DNA of 64,000 nt from Haemonchus contortus (Eukaryota; Nematoda; Chromadorea; Rhabditida; Trichostrongylidae), in NCBI GenBank assembly GCA_000469685.2, contig LS997562.1:24823681-24887680 (forward strand), written 5' to 3'. Shown piece by piece: positions 38,501-50,500 of the stretch. Made by a program: the position numbers and the translations under genes. A model generated the notes under the pieces. It saw only the letters and a program-made list of their open reading frames with translations, was not told the origin of the DNA and did no database searches. How positions within the stretch are numbered: the stretch's first letter is position 1; every line of letters starts with the position of its first letter.

Positions 38501-41500
38501 GTCCTATACACGCTAGTGCAAAAAGGAATCATGAGTTCCGCGCTTCGTTACAGAACGAAGATTAGAGATTCCGTTGGTTACGCCAAGAAATCAAAGATCC
38601 GGCGGGCCGACACGTTATGCGACACAGTGATGACCGCTGGATCAGGGCGATTACTGACTGGATCCCTCGGGATGTCAAGCGAACACCAGGACGGCCGCCA
38701 ACGAAGAATTCTTCACAAAGCTCTGAACAAAAGCAATGCTGGGCTTCGTATCCCTGAGGCGAGGCCGATTCACTAGACCATTCTGGCTCGTGACAGGGGC
38801 GGAGCGTTCGCGCAAAAGGCGGTAATTTCTACTCAGGTTCACAACTCGGTTCAACGGAGATGCGGAGGCGAGGAAAAAAATAAAAGGCCTTATATGTGCT
38901 GGGCTGGGCATGCATAAACTGGGCGAAACTCCACCCACAATGGTTGGAGCGATGCGTGCGTTCAAATGGAAGCTATTTTTTGAAAACCTGTATAATTCTG
39001 TTGAATGTTCCAGAAAAGGAAAAAGTGGTCAGAGGTAATTGAATGTTAGGAAAAATCTCCAACGTGTGCGGAGGTTGCAATGAGGTGGGTGGAGTTATTA
39101 TAGATTTATAACTCCGTTCAAAAACGTTCTAGAATGCGGGAAAAAAGTTGTTGGACTCATTAGAAGAAATACGGTCAAATTATAAAGTAGACGGGGTAGG
39201 CAAGCACATGATTGAAAATCAATATCACTGTTCAGAAACAGTCACGTTTGGTCGAATCTTTCAAGTAGGCGGAGTTTCCGCCAGAGTGGACGGGGCTAAT
39301 CGAAAATCCATATCTCTGTTTAGAATCCTTCTTAAAATGCGGGGAAAGTGTATAGAAGTTACAGAGCGGATGTGGTTAAATCACCTTCAGAGCGATTCAC
39401 CATACAAATGAACCATTCAGAGAGAACTACGTTATTGTGATAATCCATCATTCCGCTGAATGACTCCATTGTAGATGAGTTGTAGATATATTGCACTCAT
39501 TAGCGTGCGTACCCCAAGTGATACTTATATAATGCGCTGTGTCTGTTAGTGTGTTTGCGTGTATGTGCGTTATCAGAAAGAAAAATTCATAACTCTTGTC
39601 CCACTGGAACAAGAGAGTTCAAATTTGGCACGAGCACAGAAGACAGGATAGGAGCACCCAGCACTTATGACGAGACTGGACTATGCTCGTAGTGGGAGAG
39701 ATTTGCGCGAAATAAATGTTTGAGCTGAAACCACAACTCTTGTTCCCGTGAACCTAGAGCGTTCAAATTCGATAGGAATGCAGGACGCAGGGTGAGAACA
39801 CTTATGGTAGCTGGCATGACTAGGAGAGGGGGCTTGAGCGAAGATATCACTTTGGGCCTAGAGCCTTCAATCTTGGTGAGAGTACAGGAGACAGGATGGG
39901 AACACTTACGGTAGGTGGCAGTAGAAGGGCGGAGCTGCATAAAACGAGCGTAATCTCAGCGAATTTGCGCAGTCAAGTTGAAAAAAGGGGAGAATGAATC
40001 ATTTAACTTAAACACACATGAGTTGAGCAGAATTCTGCTCATTACGGGCGAGGCGCTCACGAAGTGTGTATATGTATGTATATGTTTATATGTGTATGTG
40101 TTTTATGTGTTTATGTGCATATGTGTATATGTGTGTATGTGTATATGCGTATATGGGTATGTGTATATGTGTATATGACAAGACAACAGACAGTCACGCG
40201 TTACATATAGTAGGATTTTGCGCACAAACACAGTGAGGAATAGGGAACGAATGGAAACACTGATGGTATGAAGCAGGAGTGCACTTCGCACATGTGGAGC
40301 CTAGCGTGTACGAAATGGGTCTAAGCCGAGTAAAAATGCGCAGCCAAACTGGATAAGTAAGAAGTTAATCAAGTCACTTGACAAAGCCGAGCTGTAAACG
40401 CGTCATTGACAAGAATATGAAATGCCAAGCCAAATAGGTGAGCGAACTAAGTAGTTTGTCTACTCACAAGCAAACACACACAAAAGTAAGGAGCACATAC
40501 ACTCAGAACCAGAGTTTATGACGTATATATAAGGTGCTCGCGTCTGTCTGTCTGTTTGTTTGCACGGAAATTCATAACTCCTGTCCCCGTGGACTTAGAA
40601 CGTTAAAAATTTGGTAGAAGCACAGGCGGCAGGACGGGAACACTTTTGGTGTATGAACGGACAGGGAGCGGGGTCCGCGCGAATTAAATGATGGAGCGGG
40701 GAAATCGTAACCCCTTCTACGTGGGTCTAGAACATTCAAATTTGGTGTGAGTACAGGAGGCAGGATGGGAACCTTTATGGTGGATGGCAGGACAGGACCG
40801 CGTCCACAGGGTGCGAGATTTGCGCCAAAACTGTCAATCCGGCCCAGGGCGTTCAAACTTGGCAGGAGTATAGACGGCAAGATGGGAACACTTATGGTGA
40901 GTAGTAGGAGCAGACTCCGCATGAAGGGAGCGGGGTCTCCGTTAAATAATGTCCTAGCGAAAATCCATAGTTCCTTATCCCGTGAGCTTGGAGAGCAAAA
41001 TCAGTAGGAGTAGAGGGAGCAGGATGATAAAAGAGGCAAAGAGGCCTCAGAGAACAAGATCCAATCACTAATATATATATATATATATATTATATATTAT
41101 ATATATGTATATATATAAAGTCATAATATAAAAATAAATCCTAGCCCCTTCAGTATTTACGATCTAGCATTCTTTGGTGTGTTTCATCTGACAAGAAGGG
41201 AAAGTGCATTGATAGGGACGATTATGAAATCTGATTTACTTCTCGCTTACGACCGCTACCTAGCGAAGTTTGCGATCCACTGAAGGGTCACAGTTCCTCT
41301 CTGCTTCGATATCATTCATGGCAGAACTTATCCGACCGTTAATAATATGAGAGCCTCTATTAATGATATGTCCTTAGAGAAAAGTTCCATTGATAACAGC
41401 CACCTATTTTTGCAGTCTGCTTCTCCTCGAGGTATAATGAGCCACTAGGCTTTTTTAAAGAGACCTTGCTCATAAAGATGGTAAGCACATCCTACTGTTA

Positions 41501-44500
41501 GCAGCGATAGAATGAGCTTCTTTTTACATTTCCAGGAGTAGAGTTCTGTGAGCCAATCATTAAAGTAATTTCTATGTCGACTGCTGTTTTTGACTACATC
41601 ATCGCAGCACTGCGTATCCAGATCAGTTGATTGGTGAATTAATGTGACGCGCGCATTAGCGTGCATAGCCCAACTGGTGTAAAATAAGTCGCAATGTAAC
41701 AAGGTAGAATGAGTGAAGATTTTGGGTGCTAAAGCTTCGGAGGAGTCAAATTACCACGCGAAGGGGTTTCGGAAATTTGGAGTGAAGCTTTACAAACAGC
41801 TTCACGGCAGAGCCAGTAGCGGCATGAGGCACGCCATTCTTAAGATAGGAAGAGTGATTAAAAATAGAGATGGACTCAAAATTGCGAAAAAAAATCACGT
41901 CTCTTCCGTGTAGATAGCAATGATGAAGAGTTTGAAGGAAGTCAATCCATACAGCTTTATCCAGCAACAATTGATCTTTCACCACAGCACCTCTAAAAAA
42001 TCTTCACCTTCAAAAGTTATTTAAATTACTTGTTCATCATACCTTGAAATCAGGCACTCGATTAGATATAATAAAGAGAACGTGCGCTCTCTTATGATGC
42101 TTGTTATCCTCTTCTCTTCAGTCACGTCCTCTCGTCTTATTGTCTTCAAAAAAATTATGTCATTTGAAGTCAAGCATATAGTCAGTCATTTAGGTTACGA
42201 AATAGAAACTATTTACTAGTTCAGAATGAGCATTTGAACAGCCTTCGCTGTACCTTTTCGGAGTTTTTCAGGGCGGATGCTCACCAAGTTACTGGGAAGG
42301 AGCATAACTTATCATGAAAAAGAATTAAACCTCGAGGCTTGTCTGTAGGTGATAGGCATCAAGAATGAAATGAATGAAATAAATAAATTCTTCTTATAAT
42401 ATTGTCAGCGACGTTTCAAAATATTCTTGAAGTGAGAGTCGCGTAGCCAAGCCTAAAGGCACAGTTCATGAAAAAATGGTTTCGGAGATTTGCACATAGT
42501 TTGAATTCGATGCCCCCTCTGATACCATTCGTGCAGGAATTAGGTCGGAAAACGGCCTGGATAGGGACAATATGGCCAGGAACATTGGGGGACGTCAGGC
42601 CTCCGCCCCTCGCTAGGCTGACTACGGGTTCGAATTTTCCTTCACCACTTTCGCATTGGAGCGAAGTTGGTGGAAAATCGATAAGCTGGTTGGCAAATTG
42701 CCAGGTTCAAAACTGTAGTCTAAATCAGCTGTTTGGGTGTTTTGTGTGCCATTGCACACATGGCGTCGCATTCGTGTACTTCCGCGAAAATTCACTTAAC
42801 CACCGTTTTCCCATTATGAAACTCGTCCAACCACTTTTTCCTTTTTTTTCGCCCGTTTGTTTTACTTTTTTTCGCTGTTTCTAGCCTTTTATGCTTTACC
42901 ATTGTCCTAGTGTAGGCCTTACCTATCACTATCTCTGAAATACCGGATACCCCTAAATTAACCTGAACTGTGCCTTTAAGTCAAGCTTCCTTCCTACGAG
43001 GATGGAATGCGCGGTCGACTAGTAAGAAGCAGGAAAAACAGGGAACTCGAGCAAACTTACATCTTTGATGAAAGCCATCATTGTTTTATCTTCACTGCTC
43101 GTCGCTGCATTCACCTTATCATTACATTGTGTCCAGGCCGCATAAGGACAACCATTCCATTTGTACAGTTTGTCCACCATCTGAGAGAAGTGATTCAAAT
43201 CGAAACCAATCTACATTCAATGATGGAAGTGCAGTGACTGAAATTGTGGTCGACTTGCAGAGTGCAAACAAAGAGAAACGATAGAGCGGAAAAAGAGCAG
43301 TTTTTTCTTGTTTTGAAGATTTTATAAAAATTTTGTAATTTGAAAGGGATTGAACAGAAATACTGAAAAGTTAGTTGTATGAGGTTGATGCATAATTATT
43401 GCGGATTTTTACCAGCAAAATTTACTTGAAGAAACTATAGAAATACTAAGCAGAGACATATTCAAACAATTACTTCGGAACTTATTCACCATCTACGTCA
43501 AGCACTGCTTCCCATTGATCAGTTAGTCGGATCCCAAAAGCGAAGAAGTTTTGATCCTTACGGGCGATTCACGCCTTGATATCAGCCATCAAGTCATCCA
43601 AATCGACGTAACTTCTATTCTCTAGGCATTTTTACGATGAACGGTTGACGAGATAATCCATAAAAGTTTCTGCTGGTGAATATGGCAGATTTAGGATCAG
43701 ATCCCATTTCTTGATTGGCTCTGGCTGATTGTTCGATCGCCGAAAAGTTACTGAGATCGCAGAATGACCGTGCCACCTTCCAATCTTTCTCGAAGTAATT
43801 AAGCCTAATTTTGCGGATATGCGGATGGTTTTTCGAGTATATTCTTGTAGAGGAAAGCAAGTAGATCATTTCTAGAGGAAACCCGAACTCAACATTCAAA
43901 TTTTATCGAGAGAAAAAAAAGCCGCGAAAAAATCCGCAATAATTATGCATCAACCTAATATAAAGCAAGTAGCTTCAATTCTTCACCACTTCTGACTAAA
44001 TGCACATTGCTCAATGAGTCTTTATCAACGAATATCGAACTTGAATAGAGAAAAGCAGGGAGCAGAGGTTGCCAGAACAATTTAGGTACGATTAAAAACA
44101 CCAACACGGAACATGAACAACTAGCAAGCTCAAGGATTCCATAACACTCCGGGCAATTAGCAATGGAGACGTAAGACTTTTTGGCGGGCACTAACGCTAC
44201 CAGTCCCTCAACTTCGGTTGCTTAAAGACAGTATCTCCTCAACCATGGCGAAATAAACGCAGTAAAAACTATTCTAGTGTAACTACCACTATTTAATACC
44301 TGCTCGATTAATGGCGAACACAAAACGCACATATTCACTCATCTAATCTATAAGGCCAAATTTTAGCAGTTTCCTTCTATTGGAAGGACTTTGAACTGCA
44401 AGTCTTCTTCGAAGAACATCAAACACAACATGAGTCTGTCTAACTTTCCACCCTACAGAAGACTCAATGCGAGTGCAACCTTGGGAGCATGTAACTAGCA

Positions 44501-47500
44501 TTGAGAACTCGGGGAAACCTGAGCCCCTATGAATATAATATATTAGACGACACGAACCTTTCTGACAATGAACAAACAATTAAAAGGGAAGAAACTGACC
44601 TCGAAACTTGCAAACTCGATACTTAGGTCGCTACGTACCCGTAGACGTGATAGTATAGCATAGATCGAGACATCCTAAAATTTTTGCCTCTAAAATTTAG
44701 CATAGACCCAACTAGAGAATTACTTTGGGAGCCTCTATTGATATGGATAAGAGTCCACAACCGTTTGTTACCTATCCCTACCCTACCATCGAAAGCATGA
44801 TGCTCGACTGCGCGTACCATGAAATCGCTTTATCGGCTAATCAACTCGAGATTGAGGTAAGTTGTTCCGATCTCTCATCCGGATCTGGAAGTTCCGATCT
44901 GGATGCCTTAAATGGATGCCATCTTCGAAGCTAGGCATGCAATGAAGAAGTATCAAGACAAGGGTAGACCCTGCTACCCAGCCTTCTTCGATCTGCAGAA
45001 AGCATTCAACTGCCTACCGGGAGAAGTCCTCCAGACAGCGCTCCGAGAATGGATAATCTTCGAAGTCGTTTAGGATGTCATATGTATGTTTAGGATGAGT
45101 ACGAGACAACAATACGCACATATCACGGCCTAACAAGAGCGGTAGACGTCACGGTAGGGTACATCAAATATCAGTACTGAGCCCTCCCTCGTCCTGCTCA
45201 CGATGTCATCACAAAAGAACTTTTGGATGGACCACTCAAAATCTTCCTCTGTGCTGATGACACCGCTCTGTAGCGGGAGCTCGAGGACAAGCTTCAGGAG
45301 GCTCTGGCCAAAACGAGCTTCAGCTGAATGCGAAAAGGACCGAATTCCTCAGCACGGAAGACTGCGCAGAACCAATTGTAGACTCTTTCGGGAAGCCTTT
45401 GAACTAGTGCGGGACTTCTAGAATCTGCGATGTCTGGGAAGTGCCTACCTGCTGACGGAAATGCGACTTATTGTTAGCTACAAAGGCTCGAATAAAGTGG
45501 CAAGGAATGGAGGGAGTCCAGTGCATTCCTCTGCGACCAGTGGTGCTCCAGTAGGCTCAAAGGGAAGCTATAGAGCAGTGGTGAGGCCCGCGACGCTCTC
45601 CGGCAGCGAGTACTGGCCCGTAGGCAGAAATATGAGACAACTCCACCCGGCAGAAACGAGGATGTTGAGACGGGCTTGCGGATGGACTCAACTAGACCGG
45701 ATCAGAAACGAGGACGTCAGGTCATGCGAACAACCCCTGTGCAGCTGAAGATGAGGTACAGCACTGCGGCCAAATTTCTATAGATCGGAGAGGCATTCTG
45801 GATCCAGGTCACGGGCCAAAAATGAACCGGAGGGAAGAATGCCTCACAATCACGCAAAGGCTAAGGCCGTATAAGGTTTGCCTTCCACCATTGAGTCTGA
45901 ATCGTATCCAGTCCGAAGTGCTTACTGGACCACTGCTGGCTTCTCAGTGGTCGCGAGGACTTCGAGGCAGACATAAATTGCTTAGATCTTCCCAGGCTCT
46001 GGAGAAGGCGATCCCGCCGAAACGTATGCCGGAATAAAGATTCTAATCAAACTCGTCCGAGTTCGAACAGAGAAACCAAGATTTGCACTATGTTGGGGTT
46101 TGGAGAATCCGTACATGCCCACTCCCAAATGAAGAAGTCAACTACAGTATCGAGTGGTCGTCAAGACTTCAGCAAATCGGGCATCTACACAGTCTGTATG
46201 ATACTGACTCACTTCATCATTGCAAATAACTAGTAGCACTCACCGAAAGTACCTCGCCGAACTCAATCGTGAAAAAAGGGCTATCAGCAATTGCTAGATG
46301 GTGAGGTTTCTCGAATGAGTTGCGACCTCTCCTTACAGTAAGCCACCGCTCAAACTTGATGTATGTCAAACTTTTCTAAAAAGAGTTTTCTTAGAAAAAT
46401 ATGAGACGATTCAATGTAAAAATTCCTTCACACAGCCAACAAAACCTTTTCACTCTCGAATTCACGACCTCTCCGTATGACCACAGGGCAATTCAGCTCA
46501 AAATGTATTCTTGTTCGATCCTTGCCATATTTATCAGTGACGGCATTGTCGACAATTATACGACGTATAAAGCCAAGTCGCAGCTGAAGGAAATCACAAA
46601 TTAAAACAAAGCTTATGCAAGGTAGTAGCAATCTGTTTGAAAAAAGTGGATACAAGAAATCCTCGCTTTTCGGTCCCAACTAGCTCCCCATCACATTAAT
46701 TTTCATCTTGGCGATAGCCGAGCATAACGCCCCCGGGGCAATAACAGTAGTTAACATCGAAACCCAGCAACAAAAAGAAAGGCGATGGTATGCCGCGGTG
46801 CTGTCTCATATTAGGTTGATGCATAATTATTGCGGAATTTTTCAACAAATTTTATTTAACGAAACGATAAAACTACTGAACAAAAACATGTTCAAATAAT
46901 TACTCCGGAACTTATCCACCATCTACATCAAGCACTGCTTCCCATTGGCTGGATAGTAGGATTCCAGAAGCGAAGAAATTTTGATCCTTGGGGGCGATCC
47001 ACGCCTTGACATCGGCCATCAAATCAACCAAATCGACGTAACTTCTATTCCCTAGCCATTTTTTCAGGAACGGTGGACGACGTAATCCATACAAGTTTCT
47101 GCTGGTGAATATGGCAGATTTAAGGCAGATCCCATTTCTTGGTTGGCTCTGGTTGATTGTTCGATCGCCGAAAAGTTACTGAGATCGCGGAATAACTCTG
47201 CAACCTTCCAACCTTTCTCGAAGCAGTAGAGCCTAATTTCGCGAATATGCGGACGGTTTTCTATACACATTTTTGTAGAGGAAATCAAGCAGATCATTTC
47301 TAAAAAAACTCGAACTCAATATTCAAATTCTATCGAGAGAAAAAAAGCCGTGAAAAAATCCGCAATAATTATTCATCAACCTAATAGTTATGCGAAACAC
47401 CACAAGGCTACGATTAACGAGTGATTGTACGCTAAGCATCTTACAAATGAGACCGGGCCGACTTTGTTGGATGGTCAAGCAGAAGTGAAAAATTACTAGG

Positions 47501-50500
47501 TTGGTAGGTATGTTTCCGTTGTTTTTCCCTTTCAAAATGAATTGTACCTGGCTTACAAATATTTCTACCGTGAAATTATATATCGTTCGAAGTAAAATTA
47601 TTTTGCCATACCGAATATATGTTTGGTTTTTATCGAACTCATCAACTGATCATTCAAACTTAAACGGAAAAGGTGTCAAAATTGCTTATTCTTCAAAACA
47701 TCACATCCCACTACAACGATTAGGAAATTCATGAAAACCAGAAGTTTAAAAAATTAAAAGTTTAAGTATTGATCATTACTGCTTTTGAGATATATCAGGC
47801 CTAGACTATGATTTGTGAAGTAATGCCGCTGCACAAGTCAGTGCTTTACCCTCCATGACAAGTCTGGCACCAATCAACTAACCCCGACCAAATGGAAAAC
47901 CTGAAACGGGAGGGTATCAACTCGTGATTCGAACCCAGTAGCACGTTCAGCACCAGTAAAAATTTCAGTAGTTGCTACACATCCTCACGCTACCACCGAA
48001 TGCATGTCTTCGCCAACCATTACATGGGGTAACGGAACTTCTCCCCTATCGCGGCATTCTCCCTTGCGGCATGCGGCGAACGTCACTGCAATTACCGTAC
48101 TCCCGCCAATCGATAGGACGCGGAATTTCTCCTTGACTGGCTTGCTTTTTCATTGGATTTTATCGTTTTTTCTTCTGTTTCTTTTTAGTTTTCATGTTTA
48201 TTAGACTTGATTAATTCAAACGACTCCTCCTATATAAACGACGATCAGAATCGCATTGGAAGTGAAGAGAGCGGCCGGCCAATTCAAATGTTTAAAGGAC
48301 TCCCCACCACACAAATTGCGCGCTCCAATCTTCCATCGCAATCCTGCGATAGGCGGCGGGTGCGGCGTGTGCGACGCCGTGTTAGGGGAGAAGTTCCCGG
48401 ACCCCCATTACATGTTACTGCACCGCAATGCCATCCAGTGCTTAACGCTTCACTCTGGATGGGCGCAATACGGAAAACGGTAAGAAAACTAACAATAAGC
48501 CTTGATGGCTTGAAGGCGCTTAGCTTGCATATTAGACATGAAGAGTGTTTCCAAAGAACTCACGGTTATTTGATAGTGGACGACCCCAGAGCCACACTTC
48601 TTTCCATCGACATTGGAATTCTCTATAACAGTAGAAGTCAATGTCCATTGGATGCTAGATTTACACTTTATGACGAACAGTTTTATTACTGAGACCATCA
48701 CTATTACGCCGTTCCGCGAAACTTTTGTTGAAAAGGTTCCCTCGAGGGTCATCTATCCCAAATAAACGAGATTTCTGAAAGAGACATGAGTCATCTCGCG
48801 TCCTGCTCCGAAACTCTAGATGCAAGAGTTATGAAACCCACAGAATGGCAGTGGGGTGTAGGCGGAACAGAGAGGGACCACGGAGCAGGACAAGAAGGGA
48901 GAAAATCCTGAGATTACCTTACGCTGCAAGGCACGGTTCCCGTTAATTTTGTGACAACCCTTTCAAGTCAAAAGCGGAAGAGATGGTGGTGAAGGAAGTG
49001 AGAGAATTCGTAAATTCGCAAAGCATTTTGAAATTCTTGAAAGAGATGAAATAGGGAGTTGTAGGAGAAGCCATGCCCAAATTGTATGGAAGTTAAATAG
49101 GAATAGTTTGAATATTCATCCGTGCCAAAGCTGTGGCCCCTAAGCATGCTCGAGTGGGCGCTATCGGGTCAAAAAACGACCTAAATAGGATGCAATAAGG
49201 GGTGAAAGGGCGTCTTCGTCAAAGCCCATATCAAAGGCGGGCCTGTTTGAACGGCGCTGTAGAGACTACACCATTGACAGTGGGCACGCATGTAAGAAAA
49301 TCAAAGGAGCAATCGTGACTGACTACAGTGAATTCGCTACTGACAGTCGCCTGTGGCGACAGCGGATTTTCTTCGCGTAAGCGGTGGAACCTTGGCCTCT
49401 GAAGACGACGACTGCGTCGAAACGTTAGGCCGTTTGACCAAATAAACTGTTCCACCTGAAAACCTCGTGTAGCACAAATCATAAATATCGTGAACTGTGC
49501 CTTCAAACGAGACTTTGGTCATGTGCTACTGCGTCAAGAGCTGACTACAGTAAGTCAAAAACGCCAAAAACTCTTCTCCACGTCGCCATAAGTCACTACT
49601 AGTTGGTCGAATTCCCAACATGTACGTTACGTTAAAGGCACAGTTTACTATAAAAATGACTTTTGAGATGTCCTGCTAGAGTGAATTAGTAGCGCCCCCG
49701 TGTGCCGTGTGTGGCGCTGTTATACATGTAAACGGTCTAGGTGGGACGTCGTAAAGGCTTAAAGAATGTCCCTCGGACGAGTTCCACCGGCATAGTGGAG
49801 GCTGTGTCAATTGCAAGGAAACCAATCTAGAGAGATAAAACAACTTGTCATGACCCATAGTGACAGGGCAGGGTAATTCTGCACAGTTCTGGCTTGATGT
49901 AGTCAGTTCTTTGCAATAACTGAGATATCGTCCGAATACCGCTTCCATGTTATTTTCGCCATGGTAATCTCGTCCAACCTCTATTGTCCCTACCTTTGGG
50001 AAGCCTTATTTTTCTCCAAATCGGCATTTTTTCGCTTGCTTGACTACCGATGAACTATTCCCTCCCTACACTTCCGCTTTTCGACTGAAAAGGGGTACCT
50101 CAAAATCACTGAGGGCTGTGTCTTTAAGAATGATGCAACTTCTTTCACGATATTGTTCGCATGCCCACCTTGCGGTGTGGACGTCGACGGAGCTGGCTTT
50201 TTAGCCCTTCCTGCGCCCTATCTAGTCTGTTTTTTGACCTTTCAGCGACACATATTCCATGCTTGGGAGCTACAGGTTCGACCCAGCTGAATGTCTAAAC
50301 CTTTCCCATCGTAAACTGTACCATTGATGGATGCAACTAGAATCATCATTACTTACTAAGTTAAACCGTCAGAAACTGATGCGATTCCATTACGGGACTT
50401 CTACAGGTGAATGCGCGAGATGAAGGTAGTTGGGAAGAAAATATTAACGGCATAAACGTCACACGCCAAGAATGTTGTTGAACGAACTTGAACTGAACTG

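Larger units (their letters stand above)
32660..38970 (+). mobile_element. RTE-1-like non-LTR retrotransposon split by a transposon cluster
   Basis: The N-terminal part ends [20 protein letters not shown] at 33020 and resumes at 36937 with [20 protein letters not shown]. Endonuclease: [37 protein letters not shown] (37160-37275). Reverse transcriptase follows, decayed: [73 protein letters not shown]. Many stops; inactive. The left boundary is approximate. Confidence 0.8.

Noticed and set aside
40060..41118. GT- and AT-rich tracts resembling a CRISPR-like repeat array
   Set aside because: Simple microsatellites in a eukaryotic repeat; no spacer-repeat structure.
44342..44568. Phase-0 open stretch that could be an extra RdRP exon
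   Set aside because: Good acceptor and phase but no donor that fits exon 9 and no family motif; left as a possibility only.
48256..48483. Plus-strand open frame with a TATA-like sequence upstream and a GTAAGA donor
   Set aside because: Located in an RdRP intron; GC-rich and without family motifs or a following exon.
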